The position numbers and the translations under genes are program-made. A DNA stretch of 64,000 bases from Bin75 sp965200435 (lineage in GTDB: Bacteria > Nitrospirota > Nitrospiria > Nitrospirales > UBA8639), in contig OZ241337.1 of NCBI GenBank assembly GCA_965200435.1, forward strand, positions 2,549,254-2,613,253. The letters run 5' to 3'. Every line of letters begins with the position of its first letter. Positions within the stretch are counted from its first letter, which is position 1. Below, in pieces: positions 43,757 through 51,883 of the stretch. The notes under the pieces were generated by a model, which saw only the letters and a list, made by a program, of their open reading frames with translations, was not told where the DNA came from and made no database searches.

Positions 43757-45089
43757 ACACGACATATTTAGAGCAGGTCAGATCTTCCAGGCCCATGGGG
43801 CCTCGAGCATGAATCCGCGTCGTGCTGATGCCGATTTCTGCACCCAAGCCGAATTGGTAGCCGTCATTGAGTCGTGAAGAGGCATTGACCATCACCGCCC
43901 CGGCATCCACTTCCTGCAGGAACCTCATCGCCCGGCTGTAGTCCTTGGTCACAATGACTTCGGTGTGCCGGGACCCATGGATCTGGATGTGAGTCATGGC
44001 CTCCTCCAGATCCTTGACGACTTTGACGGCCAACGTCAGCGCAAGAAATTCCTGGCCATAATCCTCTTCTGTTGCACTTTGAGCCTCGGGAATATATTGC
44101 CTGGTTTTTTCACAACCCCGGATTTCCACGTTGCTCTCGAGCAGGGCCTTGCCCAGCTTCGGCAAAAACGTTCTGGCGATACCCTGGTGTACGAGTAACG
44201 TCTCCATGGCATTACACGTGGAAGGTCGTTGGACCTTGGCATTCACACTAATGGCTTCAGCCATCGACAGATCGGCATCGGCATCGATATACGTGTGGCA
44301 GACCCCTTTATCGTGCTTGATCACCGGGATGGTTGAATGCTCGGTGACGAGTTTCATCAAGGATTCCCCGCCTCGTGGAATAATCAGGTCGACGAATCGG
44401 TCCTGCTTCAGCAGTTCCAGAACTGCCTCACGTTCAATGCGTTCGACCAGAGAGACGGCTCCATCGGGAATGCCGGCTTTTTGTGCGGCTTCGGATAAGA
44501 TGCTGGTGATGGCGATATTGGAATGAATGGCTTCCGAACCTCCTCGAAGCACGCAGACGTTTCCTGATTTGAGACACAAGCCCGCGGCATCGGCCGTGAC
44601 GTTCGGACGAGACTCGTAAATGATGCCGATGACCCCGATTGGCACACGGACTCGTCCGACCTTCATCCCGTTGGGCCGCTCCTGCATCCCTGATGATTGA
44701 CCAACGGGATCCCGCAATCTGGCAATTTGCCGAAGCCCGTCTGCCATTTCCCGAACGCGCTCCGGAGTCAGTCGAAGTCGGTCAGCCATGGCCTCTCGAC
44801 CATTGCTCGCATCAAAAACCTCAAGGTCTTTCACATTTTCTTCCAAAAGCGCGTCGGTGGCTTTTTCCAGTCCTTCGGCCATGGCCACCAGAGCCTCATT
44901 TTTGACTGATGTTTGCAAGCGACTCAATTGTGGAACGGCAGCTCTCGCTCGTTCCAAAAGCGTGCGAAGATAGGTGGGAGTGTCAACGATCTCTTCCTCG
45001 ACAAGGTCTTCCGGAGCAGTATCAGCTTCTGCTGGCCCAGCTTCCAGGCGTTCCTCGTTCAAATTTTCCTGAGTCTCTTCGGTATTCAT
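43731..45089 (-). CDS. proA: Glutamate-5-semialdehyde dehydrogenase (gamma-glutamyl phosphate reductase)
   Basis: 452 residues; second step of proline synthesis. Motifs: VRVPIGVIGIIYESRPNVTADAAGLCLKSGNVCVLRGGSEA, the catalytic Cys in QRPSTCNAMETLLVH, and GLGAEIGISTTRIHARGPMGLEDLT at the end. An acidic N-terminal extension of ~35 residues (EETQENLNEERLEAGPAEADTA) precedes the normal start region. No proB is nearby. Confidence 0.95.
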   Translation of the reverse strand: MNTEETQENLNEERLEAGPAEADTAPEDLVEEEIVDTPTYLRTLLERARAAVPQLSRLQTSVKNEALVAMAEGLEKATDALLEENVKDLEVFDASNGREAMADRLRLTPERVREMADGLRQIARLRDPVGQSSGMQERPNGMKVGRVRVPIGVIGIIYESRPNVTADAAGLCLKSGNVCVLRGGSEAIHSNIAITSILSEAAQKAGIPDGAVSLVERIEREAVLELLKQDRFVDLIIPRGGESLMKLVTEHSTIPVIKHDKGVCHTYIDADADLSMAEAISVNAKVQRPSTCNAMETLLVHQGIARTFLPKLGKALLESNVEIRGCEKTRQYIPEAQSATEEDYGQEFLALTLAVKVVKDLEEAMTHIQIHGSRHTEVIVTKDYSRAMRFLQEVDAGAVMVNASSRLNDGYQFGLGAEIGISTTRIHARGPMGLEDLTCSKYVVYGSGQLRE

Positions 45090-45265
45090 GTTCTCCAGTC
45101 CCTGAGTGGTTTATATCGGATTGAGAATACCCAGGCGTCATAAACCGGGTCAAGATCAAGCAAAACCATTTCCTTGATTTTCTGCATACAATCCTGCTAC
45201 ACAGGACGATGTTCTTGCTTCAGCAAAGAGACCATTACGCCTCTCCCCTAGCAACCTGATCGTGT

Positions 45266-45341
45266 GCCGAGGTAGCTCAGTTGGCAGAGCACAGCCCTGA
45301 AAAGGCTGGTGTCGGCAGTTCGATTCTGCCCCTCGGCACCA
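45266..45341 (+). tRNA. tRNA-Phe (GAA)
   Basis: A 76-base cloverleaf: acceptor GCCGAGG/CCTCGGC with discriminator A and encoded CCA; D arm GCTCAGTTGGCAGAGC; anticodon arm CAGCC-CTGAAAA-GGCTG giving anticodon GAA; T arm with GTTCGATTC. Accessory genes follow directly on its 3' side, a typical place for island insertion. Confidence 0.96.
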
Positions 45342-45369
45342 TTTTTCTCTATCAAGGCCTTCCTTTTAA

Positions 45370-45390
45370 TGGCTCAATTTTCTTGGGCCA
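45370..45390 (+). terminator. Weak hairpin after tRNA-Phe
   Basis: TGGCTCAA and TTGGGCCA form an 8-bp stem with one G.T pair around TTTTC. The T content downstream is low. Possibly the end of the tRNA transcript. Confidence 0.35.
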
Positions 45391-45760
45391 TCTTGAGACG
45401 ACTGTTCATCGGCTTGGATTTCCATGAGGCATCGCACCTTCAAGGGTAGCCGTGCGTCAATGCCTCATCGAGTAGTCCTTTGAAAGACAGTACTCATTTC
45501 TGAGTTGATTTTGCCCGTTGTCCAAAATTGAACACGCGGCAACTCCAATCTCACACCCATCAATCTTGTCGCTGGATGATTCGTGTCAGCAAAGGCATAC
45601 GAACCGGCTAAAATCCTGCGATGCCGGTTGCACCAAATTTTTCCCGATAAGCCACAATATCGGATAACCACAGAAAAAAACAGTCATAAAATAGCGCCAA
45701 AATATTGACGCAAATAAATTTTGTGCCATAATTACGAAAATTAATGTAAAGTTAAACTTG
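45391..45760. other. Non-coding stretch between tRNA-Phe and the poly-C tract
   Basis: AT-rich, without a credible gene on either strand. The minus-strand frame that runs out of the poly-G side has only low-complexity support. Confidence 0.4.
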
Positions 45761-45787
45761 CCCCCCCCCCCCCCCCCCCCCCCCCCC
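45761..45787 (+). repeat. 27-base poly-C homopolymer
   Basis: Twenty-seven consecutive C bases end four bases before the ATG of the next gene. Such a tract is highly prone to slippage and takes the place of the ribosome-binding site. It could be a phase-variation switch or an assembly artefact. Confidence 0.9.
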
Positions 45788-45791
45788 AGCA

Positions 45792-46382
45792 ATGCTTGAA
45801 GAAATATTGAAGCTGCGCATGAAGGTTTATGATTGTGAATTTGAGGCTGAAGGTCCCCAGGCTTTCATTCATGAGCAAAGCGAGGCATTCAGGAAACTTC
45901 TTGCCGATATGACGCAACAGCCGGTTGCGTCTCAATTAAGGGACCAAACGGATACTTTATCGTCACCGGAATCGCAGTCCCCTCCCCTGTTACTCGGCAG
46001 GAACGTTCTGCCCAAAAATTCCCCGGCAGCCATTCTTCAAAAAGTGTTGACTTGGAACAACCACACAAAAGATGTCTCGTGTGCAGTCCTTCCCGACGGT
46101 CCTCTGAGAACGGCCGATACGGTGCTGTTATTGTTATTGGGCTATCGAGAACTTCGAGAATTAAATGAGGTTTCCGCGATGGCTCTGAACAGAGGATTGA
46201 AGGCGGCAGGGTTCAACCAATTTCGGTTAGACCGGATCATGTCGCCATATCTCAAAGATCTGCTGGTGATACGATCCGGCGTCGGAAAAGGTGGGCGGTA
46301 CCGGCTGACCACGCGCGGCATTGAAAAAGCTCTGGAGCTTGTCGAAACGCTGGCCGCGCTTCTTCCCGATCCCCTACCCTGA
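45792..46382 (+). CDS. Winged-helix-like protein behind a poly-C tract
   Basis: 196 residues. The N-terminal helix region (MLEEILKLRMKVYDCEFEAEGPQAFIHEQSEAF) is followed by a linker. A C-terminal winged-helix pattern comes next (RTADTVLLLLLGYRELRELNEVSAMALNRGLKAAGF, then RLDRIMSPYLKDLLVIRSGVGKGGRYRLTTRG with the wing). I know no named family. It faces the restriction gene at 46.5 kb and ends 158 bases from it. The ATG has no ribosome site because C27 directly precedes it. Confidence 0.6.
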   Translation: MLEEILKLRMKVYDCEFEAEGPQAFIHEQSEAFRKLLADMTQQPVASQLRDQTDTLSSPESQSPPLLLGRNVLPKNSPAAILQKVLTWNNHTKDVSCAVLPDGPLRTADTVLLLLLGYRELRELNEVSAMALNRGLKAAGFNQFRLDRIMSPYLKDLLVIRSGVGKGGRYRLTTRGIEKALELVETLAALLPDPLP

Positions 46383-46539
46383 TAGGGGTGGGATAATGGT
46401 GGTTTTTAGTGTCTGTCGCATGTTCAAAACACGACGTTAAGCTGTTCGGGGAGGCATAAACTGACAGTAATTGTGACCTTCCCCAACATAGGGCCAAGTC
46501 AGCGTTAAGGCAGCCATTAAACGCAAACAAAACCAGCAG

Positions 46540-47580
46540 TTATGAGTTAACAAAGCGGGAGAAGCTTAGATGGCGGGATAGTTTTCTGCTAACTGTCTGA
46601 TTTTCCAACTCTGAAAGCATGTCTTTCATAGACAGTTTTGCGATGGCATCCTGGTCAAGGGTCGAAAACTTGATGTCCCTGCCAAGGTCTGATTTTAAGG
46701 CAACCCCAGTATCTTCAAGTTTTTGGTTAAATTCGTCGGTTAGATTTCCCAAAATAAACAAATAGGCAATGGTCGATTCAGAATTGCGAAAAGATCGCCT
46801 CAGATCATTCATTGGTTGGGCAGTCTCAACATCGTCTCTGTAATTCTTGCATTGAACCGGAACGTTCTCATGAAGATACTCGTCTGACAAGGGGTTCAGA
46901 ATATTGATCAAAAAATCCCAGCCTTTGCCGCTATCACCTGAATCAGGAACAACTTCAACCCCTGGAATTTTCTTAAACAACTCTTTCGCAAAAGTCTCAA
47001 AGGCCTTTCCCTGCCAGCGCGTACTGATAATGTCAATTGTCTTTTCGATGACCTCTGACTCCATACGCTCTTTTTCAAGGTCAGGAGTTCTTTTCCTATT
47101 GGCTGCTGGACTTTCCCAAAGTCTCTGCTCAATCAGAGAATCAAAATGCCGTACGGTCTTCGGGTCATAGATTTGATAATACTGCCCGCGTTTACTGAGA
47201 TCGCGCCTGACCCAGGCTGGAATAAATTCAGCATCACTTGCGATGTAATTTTTCGTGATCGCTCTGCACTCCAGATAGTGATTAAAATCATCTTCCGAAC
47301 CCAAGAATCCATAAGGCCCGGTGACCTCCGCAATGAGAACCCGACACAGTGGTCTTTCGGTCTGAATAATCAACCGGTCTCCGATCTTGATACGATTGAT
47401 TAGAAACGAGGCCATACGCCAACATTTCTTTTCGTCGTCGTCCAATTGATCGCGCGTTTTCAATTCGCTCAGATCCATCCCGGTCCCACTCCATCCAAAG
47501 TGGGCCTTTCCATTCAGAACCTGCCGGTGAATCCAATCCTCTCGATATGCATTAAATTTGAAATAGCGCATCGAATTCAT
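46540..47580 (-). CDS. EVE/PUA-like plus Mrr-like restriction endonuclease
   Basis: 346 residues. The N-terminal domain (~1-110: MRYFKFNAYREDWIHRQVLNG, FGWSGTGMDLSEL, INRIKIGDRLIIQTERPLCRVLIAEVTGPYGF) resembles EVE/PUA-type readers of modified bases. The C-terminal domain carries PD-(D/E)xK nuclease signals of the Mrr group: Glu in FETFAKELFKKIPGVEVV, Asp in GKGWDFLI, and QCK in VPVQCKNY. Together these suggest a type IV, modification-dependent restriction enzyme. The gene is AT-rich and lies beside tRNA-Phe. Target specificity is not visible. Confidence 0.75.
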   Translation of the reverse strand: MNSMRYFKFNAYREDWIHRQVLNGKAHFGWSGTGMDLSELKTRDQLDDDEKKCWRMASFLINRIKIGDRLIIQTERPLCRVLIAEVTGPYGFLGSEDDFNHYLECRAITKNYIASDAEFIPAWVRRDLSKRGQYYQIYDPKTVRHFDSLIEQRLWESPAANRKRTPDLEKERMESEVIEKTIDIISTRWQGKAFETFAKELFKKIPGVEVVPDSGDSGKGWDFLINILNPLSDEYLHENVPVQCKNYRDDVETAQPMNDLRRSFRNSESTIAYLFILGNLTDEFNQKLEDTGVALKSDLGRDIKFSTLDQDAIAKLSMKDMLSELENQTVSRKLSRHLSFSRFVNS

Positions 47581-47609
47581 CCTTCTTTTTAGATAATCAA
47601 GGGATGATC

Positions 47610-47985
47610 ATTAGGGCGTTTCGTAACCAAGGTGTGGGAGAAAGCCCGCCTGGGTACAGGACGCCATACGGGTTTTCGAGGGGCGGCCAACTTTTGGCGC
47701 TGACGCCAGCGTATGATCTGCGGGGCCTGTCCGGGTCTCCACGTTCGCTGGGGCGCGGTGCAAGGTGGGCGCGTGTCCCCGAAAGTCGGTGCAGCGGGCA
47801 GAGAAGGAGCCTGGATGCGCCCTCTGCAAGCCCAGACGCGGAAAGGCTCGGGCCCCACTGCCTTTCGGGGCGACCAGTCGTGAACCCGCGATGCCCTCAG
47901 CACACGGGGACTCAGGCGAATGCCGTGGTGCCCCGGCGGACGCAGCATCCCCGCAAGGGCCTTACAGGGTCAGAGGTTCCCTAAG
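47610..47985. other. GC-rich element of unknown kind
   Basis: About 375 bases, far more GC-rich than the neighbouring restriction gene. Several open frames on both strands have low-complexity Pro/Arg/Gly-rich products and no clear ribosome sites, so it is probably non-coding. The right edge reads TCAGAGGTTCCCTAA, very like the end of the family A repeat. The left edge TTAGGGCGTTTCG matches only in its first six bases. It may be a larger repeat or a structured RNA. Confidence 0.4.
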
Positions 47986-48107
47986 TGATTGATCATAGTA
48001 AAACATCGAGGACAATCGTCGAGTATTACCCTTGGACCTTGGCATGTGCAAGGATGCCAGAAAGGAGGGCGCCCTTATCCCGCCCAGAAGGTGGGAGGAA
48101 TGCAGGG

Positions 48108-48827
48108 TCAGGGGATTGTGGGATGTTTGTTTTGCTCGGACATGACCGCATCGATCATGGAGCGAAACAATAATTGCCCCTCCTGGTTGCCCAATACGGC
48201 TTCGGCGCAACGTTCCGGGTGCGGCATAAGGCCCAATATGTTGCCAGCCGCATTGCTAATCCCGGCAATATTATCCAGGGAGCCGTTGGGATTGGCCTGT
48301 TCTGTCACGGTTCCGTCCGCCCGGCAATACCGGAATATGATCTGGGTATTGGCTTGGAGAGCAGCCAGTGTCACCGGATCGGTATGATAATTGCCCTCGG
48401 TGTGGGCAATAGGAAAGCATAGCACCTGTTCGGATTCATAGTGCCGGGTATACGGCGTATCGGCATTCTCCACTTTCACCCAAACGTCTTCGCATATAAA
48501 GGCAAGGCTGATGTTCGGCAGCAGGGCTCCAGGTAACAACTTGGCCTCGAGCAGGATTTGAAACCCATTGCAGATTCCCAGGACCAACCCGCCTTTCCTG
48601 GCGAACGTCTTGACTGCTTCCATAATAGGAGACAATTGTGCTATAGCCCCTGCGCGAAGATAATCCCCGTAGGAGAAGCCTCCGGGCAGGATGACGGCAT
48701 CCACTCCACCGAGGGACGTTTCGCCGTGCCAGATGAGGCGTACGTCCTGCTCCAGCACATCCTTCAGGACATGCGCACAATCGTGCTCACAATTGGAGCC
48801 TGGAAAAACGATGACGCCCCATTTCAT
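48108..48827 (-). CDS. purQ: Phosphoribosylformylglycinamidine synthase subunit I
   Basis: 239 residues; glutaminase partner of PurL. The class I amidotransferase triad is Cys86 in LVLGICNGFQILLEAKLLPG with His-Glu in MPHPERCAE. FPGSNCEHD is at the N-terminus and GGFSYGDYLRAGAIAQLSP at ~49-66. The start overlaps the purS stop by four bases. purL itself is 41 kb away. Confidence 0.96.
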   Translation of the reverse strand: MKWGVIVFPGSNCEHDCAHVLKDVLEQDVRLIWHGETSLGGVDAVILPGGFSYGDYLRAGAIAQLSPIMEAVKTFARKGGLVLGICNGFQILLEAKLLPGALLPNISLAFICEDVWVKVENADTPYTRHYESEQVLCFPIAHTEGNYHTDPVTLAALQANTQIIFRYCRADGTVTEQANPNGSLDNIAGISNAAGNILGLMPHPERCAEAVLGNQEGQLLFRSMIDAVMSEQNKHPTIP

Positions 48828-49090
48828 GAGGCGTGCCGGGTCGATTGGGGTTCCAGTTCGTAGCGATATTCTTCGATGACCGTGTTGGCGAGCAGGGTGT
48901 CACACATGGCTTTGAGTTGCTCTTCTGCCTGAGCGAAATCGTTCTGATCCAATTCGATTTCCAAAAACTTACCCACCCGGACATCGGTCACGTGGTTAAA
49001 CCCCAGAGTCTCCAACGATTGTCGGATAGTGCGTCCCTGGGGGTCCAAAATACCCGATTTCAAGGTGACGTGAATCCTTGCCCTGATCAT
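48824..49090 (-). CDS. purS: Phosphoribosylformylglycinamidine synthase subunit PurS
   Basis: 88 residues; the small bridging subunit that joins PurL and PurQ. Sequence MIRARIHVTLKSGILDPQGRTIRQSLETLGF and VRVGKFLEIELDQND match the family. I start at ATG 49090, which overlaps the purB stop (ATGA); a much longer frame would run inside purB. Confidence 0.93.
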   Translation of the reverse strand: MIRARIHVTLKSGILDPQGRTIRQSLETLGFNHVTDVRVGKFLEIELDQNDFAQAEEQLKAMCDTLLANTVIEEYRYELEPQSTRHAS

Positions 49091-50433
49091 GAGCGCGTCC
49101 TGCTTTTGCGTGCACGCTTTACTTTCGAGGGAACGGTGTTTGATCCAAAAACCCGGCGATACACTTCGTCGAGGTGACGAACGTACCATTCCGGCTCGAA
49201 GCAGGTCTTGATTTCGGCCGGGGTCAACTGTTTTGAGATCAACGGGTCCAGGGACACAAGATCGTAAAAATCCCCCTGCCCTTCCCATGCCTCCATAGCG
49301 TTCCGTTGCACCGCTTCATATGCGGCTTTGCGTTCGATTCCGCGATCGACCAACGCCAACAACACGCGCTGGGAGTACACTAACCCACCCGTCAGGTTCA
49401 AATTTCTTAGCATCCGTTCCGGATAGACCACCAAGTTTTTCAGGAGTTGAGTCAAGCGCACGAGCATGTAATCAAGCAGAATCGTGCTGCCTGGGATAAT
49501 GATGCGCTCGACTGAGGAATGACTGATATCGCGTTCGTGCCACAACGCAACGCTTTCCAGCGCGGCGAGACTGTTGGCTCGAATGACCCGGGCAAGGCCG
49601 CAAAGATTTTCGGAGCCTACGGGATTCCGTTTATGCGGCATCGCAGACGATCCCTTTTGTCCGGCGCCGAAATATTCCTCGGCTTCCAGGACTTCAGTCC
49701 GTTGGAGATGGCGGATTTCAGTCGCCACCTTTTCAATGCTGGCGGCTATAAGGGCCAAGGTGGTCACAAGCGCGGCGTGCCGGTCCCGTTGGATAACCTG
49801 ATTCGAAACCGGTGCAGGGTTCAACCCCAGTTTCGTGCAGGTTATTTTTTCGATCCGCGGTGGCAAATGTGCGAACGTGCCCATGGCCCCGGACAATTTG
49901 CCAACAGCAATATCCTCACCGGCAGCGATCAGACGCCGACGTTGCCGAATAAATTCCTCGTGCCAGATGGCAACCTTGAATCCCAAGGAAATGGGTTCGC
50001 CGTGGATACCGTGCGACCGGCCAACCATCATCGTCTCACGGTACTCGAAGGCCTGGGCCTTCAAGACTGCTAATAAGTCATCCAGATCTTCCAGGATGAT
50101 GCCTACAGCCTCGACCAGTTGAAGCGCGAGTCCGGTATCGAGTACGTCGGAGGACGTCAGTCCCACGTGCAGATGCCGAGCTTGGGGACCAGCCTGTTCG
50201 GCAACGGATTCCAAAAACGCAATCACATCATGCTTGGTGACTTGTTCGATTTTCTCAATCCGAGCTGGATCGACGGCAACTTTTCGTTGGATCCGTCGCG
50301 CCACACCTTTAGGGACATCACCCGTTTCTTCACGAGCCTCGCAAACGGCCAATTCCACTTGCAGCCAGGTTTCATATTTCCGCTTCGCAGTCCATACGGC
50401 CCCCATGTGGGGCAAGGTGTAGCGTTCAATCAT
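49087..50433 (-). CDS. purB: Adenylosuccinate lyase
   Basis: 448 residues of the fumarase/aspartase superfamily; acts twice in purine synthesis (SAICAR and adenylosuccinate cleavage). Signatures: RYTLPHMGAVWTAKRKYETWL at the start, HVGLTSSDVLDTGLALQL, RSHGIHGEPISLGFK and the signature loop GSSAMPHKRNPVGSENLCGLARV. It leads the purB-purS-purQ chain with four-base overlaps. Confidence 0.97.
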   Translation of the reverse strand: MIERYTLPHMGAVWTAKRKYETWLQVELAVCEAREETGDVPKGVARRIQRKVAVDPARIEKIEQVTKHDVIAFLESVAEQAGPQARHLHVGLTSSDVLDTGLALQLVEAVGIILEDLDDLLAVLKAQAFEYRETMMVGRSHGIHGEPISLGFKVAIWHEEFIRQRRRLIAAGEDIAVGKLSGAMGTFAHLPPRIEKITCTKLGLNPAPVSNQVIQRDRHAALVTTLALIAASIEKVATEIRHLQRTEVLEAEEYFGAGQKGSSAMPHKRNPVGSENLCGLARVIRANSLAALESVALWHERDISHSSVERIIIPGSTILLDYMLVRLTQLLKNLVVYPERMLRNLNLTGGLVYSQRVLLALVDRGIERKAAYEAVQRNAMEAWEGQGDFYDLVSLDPLISKQLTPAEIKTCFEPEWYVRHLDEVYRRVFGSNTVPSKVKRARKSRTRS

Positions 50434-50579
50434 CGATGTTTCCCGGCCAATCTTTCTTCAGCCCATGTCTTTTCAAAATGTGGGTTGAGTCCTACGCATT
50501 CACGGGCACAACGTCCCTGATTCAAACGTGTCAGTTTTTGCACCAACATTTCAATAACCTGATTGAGAGAATAATGGTT

Positions 50580-51065
50580 TTAGTAAACGAGGGCGTTGCG
50601 TTTGGGCTCCAGCCGCGCATCGTGTTTGATGAATTGATCCAACACGCCATTGACGAAGCGCCGGGTTTCGTCGTCCGCAAAGTTCTTGGCCAATTCGAGG
50701 GCTTCATCCACCGTCACCTTCGCCGGCACATCAGGGATCCAGAGCAATTCATACATCGCTTGTCGCAAAATATTTCGATCCACCCCGGGCATGCGATCAA
50801 CGGTCCAGTTTCGTGTATAGGTGGCAATCAGTCCATCGAGTTCGATTTGATGTGTCCGGACGCCGGTGACCAGTTGCGACACAAATGTTCTGACCGGTCC
50901 CGACGCGTCTCGCTCTGCCCAGAATTGTTCCAGCCAAAATTCGGTAGACCCATGAAAATCACATTGAAAAAGAATCTGGAGGGTCAATTCGCGCGCATCA
51001 TGCCGTGTATGCCGGCGGCGAAATTCAGGCAAAGAGTCTCCCGTTTGTGTCATGTTCCCAGACAT
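50580..51065 (-). CDS. nusB: Transcription antitermination factor NusB
   Basis: 161 residues, all-helical. RRHTRHDARELTLQILFQCDF is the N-terminal arginine-rich boxA-binding helix, and RQAMYELLWIPDVPAKVTVDEALELAKNFADDETRRFVNGVLDQF the conserved C-terminal part. Works with NusE in rRNA antitermination. It follows ribH by six bases, the common rib-nusB order. Confidence 0.95.
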   Translation of the reverse strand: MSGNMTQTGDSLPEFRRRHTRHDARELTLQILFQCDFHGSTEFWLEQFWAERDASGPVRTFVSQLVTGVRTHQIELDGLIATYTRNWTVDRMPGVDRNILRQAMYELLWIPDVPAKVTVDEALELAKNFADDETRRFVNGVLDQFIKHDARLEPKRNALVY

Positions 51066-51071
51066 CCGTGA

Positions 51072-51602
51072 TTAATCATGTCGAAAGCCGGTTGGTTTGT
51101 GATCGATTGCATGTAGTTCTTTCATCAGCGTTGCCATTTCAATGGCGGCATACGCGGCTTCCGTGCCCCGGTTGACTTCGGTAGTGCCTGCCCTGGCCAA
51201 TGCTTCTTCCGCGGTATTGGTGGTCAAAACCCCGAAGATAACGGGAATGCCTGTATCCATAGAGGCCCGGGCAATGCCACTGCTCATTTCCGCACTAATG
51301 AAATCAAAATGAGGGGTCTCGCCTCTGATGACGGCTCCCAAACAAATCACGGCATCGAACTGTTTGGCATGGGCCAACTGTTTTGCCACCAATGGGATTT
51401 CAAATGCCCCGGGGACACGAACGATATGAAGATTGTTTTCCGATGCTCCCTGCTTTTTCAACGCCTCAAGTGCTGCGACTTCCAGGCGGCTGGTGACCAA
51501 TTCATTGAATTTGCTCACCACGATTCCGAATCGTAGTCCCCGGGCATTTAAATTTCCTTCAGTGGGCTTCATGGGAATGTATAGCCAGGCATCTTCATTC
51601 AT
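51072..51602 (-). CDS. ribH: 6,7-dimethyl-8-ribityllumazine synthase
   Basis: About 176 residues from ATG 51602; ATG 51572 is an alternative that fits the usual family length better. It carries GIVVSKFNELVTSRLEVAALEALKKQGA, VRVPGAFEIPLVAKQLA, and the catalytic GAVIRGETPHFDFI. Penultimate riboflavin step; assembles as a capsid-like oligomer. The N-terminal MNEDAWLYIP extension is uncertain. Confidence 0.93.
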   Translation of the reverse strand: MNEDAWLYIPMKPTEGNLNARGLRFGIVVSKFNELVTSRLEVAALEALKKQGASENNLHIVRVPGAFEIPLVAKQLAHAKQFDAVICLGAVIRGETPHFDFISAEMSSGIARASMDTGIPVIFGVLTTNTAEEALARAGTTEVNRGTEAAYAAIEMATLMKELHAIDHKPTGFRHD

Positions 51603-51635
51603 GCGTGAGTCGCGAACCCTCGCGCTTCCCACGGA

Positions 51636-51803
51636 TCACATGTCGGCAGCGAGGCGGATCGAGTCGACCCTGTCGAGGACGTTGCCGGTCTCCGTCTGCA
51701 GATCGGCCGGGGCCACGAGGAAAGCTGCGAGCGCATGGACGAAGCCCCGGATCACCCGGAGAACGGCAGAGACCCTCAGCGCCATATGGTGTGTGTCGGT
51801 CAT
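51636..51803 (-). CDS. Small ORF in the riboflavin cluster
   Basis: 55 residues (start MTDTHHMALRVSAVL), preceded by a strong ribosome site AAAGGAGGGG five bases before the ATG. One helix region (VSAVLRVIRGFVHALAAFLVAP) could be membrane-associated. It lies between ribBA and ribH. No family recognised; whether it is expressed is uncertain. Confidence 0.45.
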   Translation of the reverse strand: MTDTHHMALRVSAVLRVIRGFVHALAAFLVAPADLQTETGNVLDRVDSIRLAADM

Positions 51804-51883
51804 GACGCCCCTCCTTTCAAGAGGCATGAGTCCTCGGAGTGGGTCTCCAGGGGCAAATCCGTCAGATATCGGTTAAACGCTGC

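Noticed and set aside
45586..45792. Minus-strand frame reading through poly-G (Gly-rich start)
   Set aside because: The Gly run only reflects the homopolymer and the rest shows no domain.
47604..47992. Overlapping frames on both strands in the GC-rich block
   Set aside because: High-GC sequence gives long frames by chance; no ribosome sites or domains.
47990..48200. Duplicated tRNA-Phe 3' end as an attachment site
   Set aside because: Only an 8-base chance match (TGCCCCTC) inside purQ was seen.
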